Shown piece after piece: positions 1 through 4,703 of a stretch of DNA of 8,685 nucleotides. Positions within the stretch are counted from its first letter, which is position 1; each line of letters starts with the position of its first letter. The notes beneath the pieces were generated by a model. The model saw only the letters and a program-made list of their open reading frames with translations. It had not been told where the DNA came from and ran no database searches. The DNA comes from Candidatus Hydrogenedentota bacterium. GTDB taxonomy: Bacteria; UBA8481; J006. A program made the position numbers and the translations under genes. The DNA lies in contig RFFU01000052.1 of the NCBI GenBank assembly GCA_003697085.1, positions 1-8,685 on the forward strand, written 5' to 3'.

Positions 1-194
1 CGCCAACCGCGATGCAGCCCGCGATCACGGTGCCCGAACCGCCCCCGCCTTCCGAACGCGCGCCTTCGGCCCTCGCGCCCCTCTTCGCCCGACATGCGCC
101 GGAATCGCCGCCGCCCCCAAAACTCCCGCCCCTCTCCTTCCCTCTCTCCTTTTCGCCAACCGCGATGCAGCCCGCGATCACGGTGCCCGAACCG
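1..194 (-). repeat. 41-bp exact direct repeat inside the secreted-protein gene
   Basis: Bases 1-41 and 154-194 are identical over 41 bp. The offset is 153 bp, exactly 51 codons, so both copies encode the same residues (RFGHRDRGLHRGW and flank). The first copy touches the window edge, so the repeat could be longer or have further copies outside. Identity at DNA level, including third codon positions, suggests recent duplication or gene conversion. Confidence 0.9.
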
Positions 195-452
195 GCCGCG
201 ATGCGCTCGCCACTCCTTCGACCCCTTACCTTGGTAACGGTGCTCTTCTTTCCTACCCCGATTCTCCTTCCGCCGCCGCTCTAGTCTCCTCTCCGAATGT
301 TCTTTTCCCTCTTTCTCCTTGTTCGTTTTGCCGTGTTCCTTCGCGACCTCTGGTCGTTTTCCTTTTTCTTCCTTCGCGTGAGTCGGCGTCGCCATCCCCG
401 CCATCGCCACGAAAAAGAGTGTCGCCGCCAGCCCGGACAAAAACCTCTTCAT
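1..452 (-). CDS. Secreted Arg/Lys/Glu/Gly-rich repeat protein (3' end outside window)
   Basis: An open frame runs from ATG at 452 leftwards to the window edge with no stop, giving about 150 residues; the C-terminus is missing. The first 26 residues look like a Sec signal peptide: MKRF start, hydrophobic core LAATLFFVAMAGMA, then a THA site before KEEKGKR. The mature part is extremely charged. Residues 27-75 are rich in Lys, Glu and Arg; the rest is rich in Arg, Gly and His with scattered Trp and Phe. There is no Cys and almost no aliphatic residue, so it is probably disordered. The motif RGRFGHRDRGLHRGW appears twice, 51 residues apart, the second copy ending at the edge. A strong ribosome site supports the start. 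I recognise no family; binding of polyanions (nucleic acid, acidic glycan) or metal through His is speculation. No partner gene is visible to the right, because 575 bases of gene-free DNA follow. Confidence 0.82.
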   Translation of the reverse strand, partial: MKRFLSGLAATLFFVAMAGMATPTHAKEEKGKRPEVAKEHGKTNKEKEGKEHSERRLERRRKENRGRKEEHRYQGKGSKEWRAHRGRFGHRDRGLHRGWRKGEREGEGREFWGRRRFRRMSGEEGREGRRRAFGRRGRFGHRDRGLHRGW

Positions 453-459
453 TGTCTCG

Positions 460-466
460 CCTCCTT
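460..466 (-). promoter_or_regulatory. Ribosome binding site of the Arg-rich secreted protein
   Basis: On the minus strand AAGGAGG lies 7 bases before the ATG at 452. This near-perfect Shine-Dalgarno sequence decides the start, and it supports the frame as a real gene despite its low-complexity product. Confidence 0.85.
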
Positions 467-519
467 CATAGCGTTCTTCCGTCTCGGAACAACCCGAAGG
501 CCGTACCATCGCTTTTCAT

Positions 520-553
520 AACCTTTGACTTGGAAATCCAGAAAAGGTTTAAC
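520..553 (+). promoter_or_regulatory. Candidate sigma70-type promoter overlapping an imperfect dyad
   Basis: TTGACT (525-530) is separated by 17 bases from TTTAAC (548-553), a fair -35/-10 pair reading rightwards. The same bases form an imperfect inverted repeat: AACCTTT (520-526) pairs with AAAGGTT (543-549), and inside it TGGA (531-534) pairs with TCCA (537-540). No convincing gene lies downstream on the plus strand. The dyad also sits about 70-100 bases upstream of the leftward secreted-protein gene, so it could be an operator for that gene or drive an unannotated RNA. It could also be chance. Confidence 0.3.
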
Positions 554-620
554 GCGGTATGCGAAACGGACGGGAATTGGCGGTTCGCGAACAAAGGCAT
601 CCCCGCGCCATTATGCCGCA

Positions 621-666
621 GGCATCTTGCCATGCAGAATTGGAGCGCAGGTTCCCAACCCGTGCG
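621..666. repeat. Intergenic hairpin element, copy 1
   Basis: Two small dyads lie side by side: GGCA-TCT-TGCC (621-631) and CGCAGGTT-CCC-AACC followed by CGTGCG (646-666, with a two-base bulge on the right arm). The second has the same arm sequence and the same bulged design as the hairpin at 1928-1950. This suggests a dispersed palindromic (REP-like) repeat of this genome. It lies outside any supported gene. Confidence 0.45.
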
Positions 667-690
667 GAAATCGGTTTCCTGTCTTCCCAT

Positions 691-1021
691 CTTTTCCGTG
701 TATTCAGTGTATTCGGTGGTTACCTTTCTTCCGTGTGTTCCGTGGTTGTCGTCGTTTATCGTTTTCCGTTTACCGTTTTTCGGTTTTCATTTTCCACGGT
801 TGAACGGAACGTTTGAAACCGTCAACGGTAAGGAGTGAACAGTGAACGTTGGATGAGCTTTTCTTTTTTGTTCCCTTTTCCCCTTTGCCCTTTGCCCTTT
901 GACTTTTGCCTTTTCTTCCGTGTTTTCCGTGGTTTTCGTGGTTGTCGTGCCCCCCTCTTCCGTGAATTCCGTGTCTTCCGTGGTTCCTTCTTTCCGTGTT
1001 ATTCCGTGTATTCCGTGGTTT
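691..1021. repeat. Composite array of degenerate short repeats
   Basis: The gene-free stretch 453-1028 is mostly filled by five blocks. At 691-750 and 915-1021 the minus strand reads as variable CACGGAA/ACCACGGAA units (plus strand TTCCGTG/CCGTGGTT). At 751-797 there are AAACGGTAAACGG-like units. At 821-852 lies a GTCAACGG...GTGAACAGTGAACG block. At 859-914 there are TTTGCCC/TTTTGCC units. Unit length varies between about 7 and 11 bases, unlike a clean satellite. Translations in any frame are low complexity and look spurious. The array ends 8 bases beyond the stop codon of the leftward outer-membrane protein gene. Similar repeats occur between genes in many environmental bacteria; I know of no established function. 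Confidence 0.75.
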
Positions 1022-1028
1022 TTTGGGG

Positions 1029-1715
1029 TTAAAACTCGTGGCGGAAGCCGATGTGGCCGGAAGCCTTCGTGGCATTCTCACGGCTCGCGGATACCTGCCG
1101 AAACCGCGTCCGCTCGACCGTTGCTCCGACACGAACGCTCGTCGCTTCCGAAAAGGGCTTTTCCAGGTTCACGAAGGCCTTCCAATTCTCACGATCCCGC
1201 ATCGTTTCAATGTCATAACGTGCCGCCTCGTAATTTGCTCCGAACCGCACGTTGTTTCTCACGGCCCACCGGAACCGCGCCTCGAACCCCGTCCGCCAGA
1301 TCCGATTGTCCGCCGTCCCCCGCGCGTAATTACGATCCCGCAGAGAAAGGAACGGCCAAATCGCCCATCCGTTCCCCGGTTCGATCCTGAGGCGGATCCG
1401 ATATTGATCCGTCGTGTTATCGAGATCGGAGCGATCCTGATACCTCCGCCGGAGAGTTTGCGCACGCAGTGTCAACCGAATCACCTTCGACAGAGCATGA
1501 TCGTATTGGAGAAAAGCCCGGCGAAAGACGTAGCGGTCGTAATCCTCGTTGTCCAAAGCCTCTCCGGCCGCCTCGAGCGGCACGAAGACCTCGGTGTATT
1601 TTTCCCCATATTCAAAGTCCCCGGTAAGCACGCGGCCGGAACCGGCGAAAACCGAAGTGGGCGAGAGGGATACGAGCAGGACACCCAAAAGAATCTGGAA
1701 AGAAATCGTTTTCAT
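1029..1715 (-). CDS. Outer-membrane beta-barrel protein of unknown function
   Basis: The 228-residue product starts with a clear signal peptide (about residues 1-24: MKTISF, hydrophobic core ILLGVLLVSLS, cleavage after SVFA). The mature part is a series of roughly ten alternating polar/hydrophobic segments separated by charged turns, for example RYVFRRAFLQYDHAL, VIRLTLRAQTL, WAIWPFLSLRDRNYA, RTGFEARFRWAV, VRFGANYEAARYDIE and TSVRVGATVERTRF. The final segment SGHIGFRHEF ends in Phe, the usual signal for BAM-mediated insertion. It should be a small outer-membrane barrel of about 8-10 strands, rich in Arg and Tyr. I cannot assign a substrate or a named family. A modest Shine-Dalgarno (AAGGTAAG) abuts the ATG at 1715. 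It is monocistronic in view: a repeat array follows the stop, and the next gene upstream is divergent. Confidence 0.83.
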   Translation of the reverse strand: MKTISFQILLGVLLVSLSPTSVFAGSGRVLTGDFEYGEKYTEVFVPLEAAGEALDNEDYDRYVFRRAFLQYDHALSKVIRLTLRAQTLRRRYQDRSDLDNTTDQYRIRLRIEPGNGWAIWPFLSLRDRNYARGTADNRIWRTGFEARFRWAVRNNVRFGANYEAARYDIETMRDRENWKAFVNLEKPFSEATSVRVGATVERTRFRQVSASRENATKASGHIGFRHEF

Positions 1716-1927
1716 CTTACCTTAACCCTTCGTCCCGTGGCCTTATGCACTTTAGAGACGAAGGCAGGCCAACAAGGAGAAAAAAAACAGAGACCACGGG
1801 GGAGGCAAGGAGGTCGTTTCGTCACAAGAGCCTGATCACCGAAGAGGGTGAAAAAACCGCGCATCATTCCAGCAGGTAGGATGCCTCCGGTCACGGTCGA
1901 TGGTGCTCCATTCCTCCGTTGCGCCTC

Positions 1928-1950
1928 CGCAGGTTGAAGAACCCGCGCGG
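1928..1950. repeat. Intergenic hairpin element, copy 2
   Basis: CGCAGGTT, a four-base loop GAAG, then AACCCGCGCGG form the same bulged stem-loop as at 646-666 (CGCAGGTT-CCC-AACCCGTGCGG). The loops differ while both arms are kept, as expected if the structure rather than the sequence matters. Outer CCTCC/GGAGG segments (1924-1928 and 1954-1958) could extend it. Confidence 0.45.
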
Positions 1951-1982
1951 ATTGGAGGGCCCGCATTCCTGTTCCGAACATC

Positions 1983-2008
1983 TTAAACGATTTCGTTAAA
2001 CGATTTCG
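1983..2008. repeat. 13-bp tandem direct repeat upstream of the glycosyltransferase
   Basis: TTAAACGATTTCG occurs twice without a gap (1983-1995 and 1996-2008). A third partial copy ACGATTTCG lies at 2028-2036, just before the ribosome site of the glycosyltransferase gene. The position and iteration are compatible with a regulator binding site (iteron-like operator) or with simple slippage duplication. Confidence 0.5.
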
Positions 2009-2050
2009 GCAACCGTTGTTTTGAAGTACGATTTCGCTGCGAGGAGAGCA

Positions 2051-3505
2051 ATGGAGTCTGAATCCTTGTTGACATTCAAAACGGATTACGGTGGAAGAGA
2101 ACTCGTTTTTCAGTACAACGAAACCACACTCGAACAACACTTCCGCCTCCGCCTTCGGGAAGGCCGTCGGGATCCTTCCCGCCCGCTCGTCGTGATCGGA
2201 TCACTCCCCCCCGTCTGGATTGAACGCTTGGAACGTATGGCGGCGGCACGAGAGGTCGTCGTTATCGAAATGGAAGAGCCGGACCTCACGAAAGACAAAG
2301 GAAGAGCTCGATCGCCGATTACCTTTCTTTCACTCCGGACTCCGCGGGATCTCGGTTCCATCTCGACCCATCTCTGGAAAATATCCCGAGCGGGGCTTCC
2401 TGAATTTGTTACCGCTCCATCCTTTTTCCCAATGGTCGCGCGTTCCGAAACAGAGATCGCGAAGATCTTTCACAAAGATATCCTCCGGTTCCTCGGACGA
2501 ACATTGGACGGAAAATACCTAGGTTGCGGTTTTAAGGGGACTTTCCTTCTCGAACACGCTCCCGACTACTTCCGCTTGTTATCGCTTTCCCCGATCGAGA
2601 GGTTTTACTTCGACGAGTCGGCGGAAAAGCGAGGCCTCGCCGCTGTCAAGAAAGCCCGCTTGAGCATCGTCGTTCTCACCTATCAAAATCGTCGTCTCGT
2701 TCAAAGGACGGTCGAAAGCCTTTTCGAAACGCTCACGTGGCCACGAAGAGAAATCATCGTCGTGGACAACGCCTCCACCGACGACACGAAGGCTGTGTTG
2801 CGGCGTTACGAAGCCTCTCGTCCGGACTTCCGTTATCTCCGGCTCGAAAGGAATCGCGGGCCGGCCGGCGGAAGGGAAGCAGGCCGCCAGGCGGCCCGCG
2901 GGGACTTCCTCGTATTCCTCGATAATGACACCGTTATGATGACGCCCGGTTGGGATCGAACCATCCTCTCCATCCTCGGGGCCTTTCCGAAGATCGGTCT
3001 CCTCTGTTCCTTCGCCACCGTTTTCACCTCGGACGATCGACCGGGTACCTTTCTTCAAAATATCTACGTTCCGCGGTATGCCGTTCCGGCGGCGATCGGA
3101 TCAGGCTTCTTTATGGCCGCCCGCGCCTCCGTACTCGACAAGATCGGCGGTTTCCATCCTGAACTCTTCCCGCTTTATGGTTCGGAGGATGTCTCGCTTT
3201 CCTACGCACTTCGCGCCGAGGGTTACGCGACCGTGGCCTCCCCCGTTCTCTTGCCGCTCCAAATCGAAAACGAGATCAATCCCCGTGGTTACGACTACGA
3301 TCGTTCCCAAACGGCGCAACGTCAACGAGAGATATTTCGTTGCCTTTGGGGAGACCGCTACCGCTTACTCGATCCAACCACGTCGAACCGGACGTCTCGC
3401 GGATGGTGGGACTGGCGGCGGCAATGCTATACCGAGACGTCTCCCCCCGATAATCCTTACCGGCACTCGGAGGAATTCCTCCAGAGAATCTCTTCTCTCT
3501 CCTGA
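2051..3505 (+). CDS. Two-part GT2-family glycosyltransferase
   Basis: The product has 484 residues. Residues from about 203 form a GT-A glycosyltransferase family 2 domain: start LSIVVLTYQNRRLVQRTVES, nucleotide-binding VDNAST (Asp239), metal-binding DND (291-293) in FLDNDTVMMTPGWD, then GSGFFMAARASVLDKIGGF and the acceptor/base motif SEDVS (Glu379-Asp380). All key residues are present, so it should transfer a sugar from a nucleotide sugar in the cytoplasm, probably to a surface glycan. Residues 1-200 are not GT2. They include VVIGSLPPVWIERL and REVVVIEMEEPD, vaguely like the nucleotide-binding part of Maf/DUF115-type glycosylation proteins; that is a weak guess. I chose ATG 2051 (GAGGAG 5 bases or so upstream) over an in-frame TTG at 2021. 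It converges with fabI, 26 bases apart. No membrane segments are seen. The glycan made is unknown. Confidence 0.88.
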   Translation: MESESLLTFKTDYGGRELVFQYNETTLEQHFRLRLREGRRDPSRPLVVIGSLPPVWIERLERMAAAREVVVIEMEEPDLTKDKGRARSPITFLSLRTPRDLGSISTHLWKISRAGLPEFVTAPSFFPMVARSETEIAKIFHKDILRFLGRTLDGKYLGCGFKGTFLLEHAPDYFRLLSLSPIERFYFDESAEKRGLAAVKKARLSIVVLTYQNRRLVQRTVESLFETLTWPRREIIVVDNASTDDTKAVLRRYEASRPDFRYLRLERNRGPAGGREAGRQAARGDFLVFLDNDTVMMTPGWDRTILSILGAFPKIGLLCSFATVFTSDDRPGTFLQNIYVPRYAVPAAIGSGFFMAARASVLDKIGGFHPELFPLYGSEDVSLSYALRAEGYATVASPVLLPLQIENEINPRGYDYDRSQTAQRQREIFRCLWGDRYRLLDPTTSNRTSRGWWDWRRQCYTETSPPDNPYRHSEEFLQRISSLS

Positions 3506-3531
3506 ATCACTCGACCTGAGGTACGTTCGGA

Positions 3532-4308
3532 TCAGACCCCGAGAAAATGATGCCCTCCATCGATGAAAAGGACCGTTCCGGTTATGCCCCGCGCGGCATC
3601 CGAGGCAAGATACGCCGCGGCTTCTCCGACGTCCTCGATCGTAATCGCGCGATGCAACGGTGTCTTCTCCACGAAAAGCCGATGGATTTCGGTAAAGCCG
3701 CTGATCCCCCTCGCCGCGGCCGTTTTGATCGGACCGGGAGAGATGATATTTACGCGGACACCCTTTTCACCCAGATCCCGCGCCAAATACCGCGCCGCCA
3801 TCTCCAACGCCGCCTTCGCCACCCCCATGATGTTGTAGTTTGGAATGACTCGTGTTCCGCCTAGATACGACATCGTCAGAACAACCCCGCGCCGGTTCTC
3901 GAGTAGCGGAAGACACGCGCGCGTCAATGCGATCAGGGAGTACGCCGAAATGTCCAAGGCGATTCGAAATCCGTCGCGGCTCGTATCGATGAACTCGCCG
4001 CCCAATTCCTCCCTCTTCGCATAAGCGATGGAATGAACGAGACAATCGAGACCATCCCACCGCTTCGAGAGTTCCTCCGCGAAGCCCTCGATCGACGAAT
4101 CCTCCGCCACATTCAGCGGCAACACGAAAGTGTTTGAAAGACTCCCCGCCAGTTCCTCGACCCGCGGTTGGAGCCGCTCGTCCGGATAGGTCAAACACAG
4201 TTCGTAATCCCGCGCCGCAAGACTTCGCGCTATCCCCCACGCAATCGAAAATTTATTCGCCACTCCGGTTACAACGGCCCGGCGTGTCTTGGCCGCTTCT
4301 TCCTTCAT
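3532..4308 (-). CDS. fabI: Enoyl-[acyl-carrier-protein] reductase (NADH), FabI
   Basis: FabI reduces trans-2-enoyl-ACP to acyl-ACP, the last step of each type II fatty-acid elongation cycle, in the cytoplasm using NADH. The 258-residue product is full length for the family. It shows the atypical SDR cofactor motif GVANKFSIAWGIA (residues 15-27), HSIAYA (92-97), and the active site SYLGGTRVIPNYNIMGVAKA. Tyr148, Tyr158 and Lys165 there match E. coli Tyr146, Tyr156 and Lys163. SPGPIKTAAARGI (190-202) and the C-terminal FIDGG follow. Residue Ala95 sits where E. coli has Gly93; several sensitive FabI proteins also have Ala there, so nothing about inhibitor resistance follows. Shine-Dalgarno GAGGTG lies 8 bases before the ATG. 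The gene stands alone, convergent with the glycosyltransferase, and no other fatty-acid synthesis gene is nearby. Confidence 0.96.
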   Translation of the reverse strand: MKEEAAKTRRAVVTGVANKFSIAWGIARSLAARDYELCLTYPDERLQPRVEELAGSLSNTFVLPLNVAEDSSIEGFAEELSKRWDGLDCLVHSIAYAKREELGGEFIDTSRDGFRIALDISAYSLIALTRACLPLLENRRGVVLTMSYLGGTRVIPNYNIMGVAKAALEMAARYLARDLGEKGVRVNIISPGPIKTAAARGISGFTEIHRLFVEKTPLHRAITIEDVGEAAAYLASDAARGITGTVLFIDGGHHFLGV

Positions 4309-4559
4309 CTCTGTTCCACCTCATCATTCTCCCAGCCACCCGGCTCCCACCGGACCGCCGGACCAGTTCCCCAATACCGTAACACGCTTCTGACGCGTGG
4401 CAAGTTTTATTCGGAGGAAGGGGAGTATGACAAAAACCGGCATTCTGTGCCAGACCAGACCGGGTCTCCCTCGGCCGCAAGACCAACGCGCAATCCCGAC
4501 GGCCGAAGCGAGAGCCGCTACGACCCCATTTCTGCTAACGAGATGCCCGCGCCCCAGGT

Positions 4560-4656
4560 TTTTGCCCCATTTCCCTTCTCCCTTTTGCCTTTTTCCTTTT
4601 GCCTTCTTGCTCTCCCTTTTGCCCTGCGCCTTTTGCCTTCTTCCTTTTGCCTTCCT
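4560..4656. repeat. TTTTGCC-type degenerate repeat array
   Basis: Plus strand reads as irregular units of TTTTGCC, TTTTGCCTT and CCCTTTTGCC separated by pyrimidine-rich spacers; the minus strand reads GGCAAAAGG. It is the same family as the block at 859-914. It ends directly at a TATAAA box in front of the Nramp-like gene. Confidence 0.7.
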
Positions 4657-4661
4657 ATAAA
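4633..4661 (+). promoter_or_regulatory. Candidate promoter of the Nramp-like operon
   Basis: TTGCCT (4633-4638), a 17-base spacer and TATAAA (4656-4661) resemble a sigma70-type promoter (4/6 and 5/6 matches). Transcription would begin near 4668, leaving about 35 bases before the ATG at 4704. The -35 box is itself part of the last TTTTGCC repeat units. No clear Shine-Dalgarno follows. Confidence 0.45.
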
Positions 4662-4703
4662 TTGCCATTTTTCTTGCTCGAATGTCCGTGGTAACCTCAA
4701 AGT

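Larger units (their letters stand above)
1716..2050. other. Divergent intergenic region (beta-barrel gene / glycosyltransferase gene)
   Basis: This 335-base region should hold the promoters of both flanking genes, but I see no strong -35/-10 pair. A leftward TTGGCC with a CATAAG-like -10 about 19 bases on is weak. It contains an A-run with a fragment resembling the CACGG repeat (around 1776-1798), a hairpin element (1928-1950) and a 13-bp tandem repeat (1983-2008). An open frame across it on the minus strand has no ribosome site and no recognisable product, so I treat it as non-coding. Confidence 0.6.
4309..4703. other. Divergent intergenic region (fabI / Nramp-like operon)
   Basis: This 395-base region should carry both promoters. 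It holds a short tandem CCGGACCG/CCGGACCA (about 4350-4365), an 11-bp palindrome AGACCGGGTCT (4457-4467) in a GC-rich segment, an array of TTTTGCC units (4560-4656) and a rightward promoter candidate (4633-4661). Open frames across it translate into Lys/Gly/Arg-rich low-complexity sequence and are not supported. I found no RNA gene or riboswitch. Confidence 0.6.

Noticed and set aside
691-1021. CRISPR array
   Set aside because: Units are irregular, 7-11 bases long and degenerate, with no constant repeat and spacer lengths and no cas genes nearby.
770-1132. Minus-strand frame translating to NTRNNTERRNHGRHG-like sequence
   Set aside because: This is the translation of CACGGAA-type degenerate DNA repeats and overlaps the end of the beta-barrel gene; such frames are a known annotation artefact.
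996-1835. Plus-strand open frame of 279 codons across the beta-barrel gene
   Set aside because: It is the antisense of a gene with signal peptide and C-terminal Phe, begins inside the repeat array and shows no recognisable domain.
1712-2140. Minus-strand open frame of 142 codons in the divergent intergenic region
   Set aside because: It overlaps the starts of both neighbouring genes, has no ribosome site and reads through the hairpin element and tandem repeat.
3506-3531. Possible bidirectional terminator between the convergent glycosyltransferase and fabI genes
   Set aside because: The 26-base gap contains only a 4-bp dyad (ACCT-G-AGGT) and no T-run, so it is too weak to call.
3998-4050. 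Inhibitor-resistance substitution in FabI (Ala at the E. coli Gly93 position)
   Set aside because: Ala is natural at this position in other FabI proteins that remain sensitive, so the residue alone carries no such meaning.
4383-4410. Stem CACGC/GCGTG followed by GCAAGTTTTATT, terminator-like
   Set aside because: The stem has only 5 bp, the T-run is displaced, and no plus-strand gene ends before it, since fabI reads the other way.
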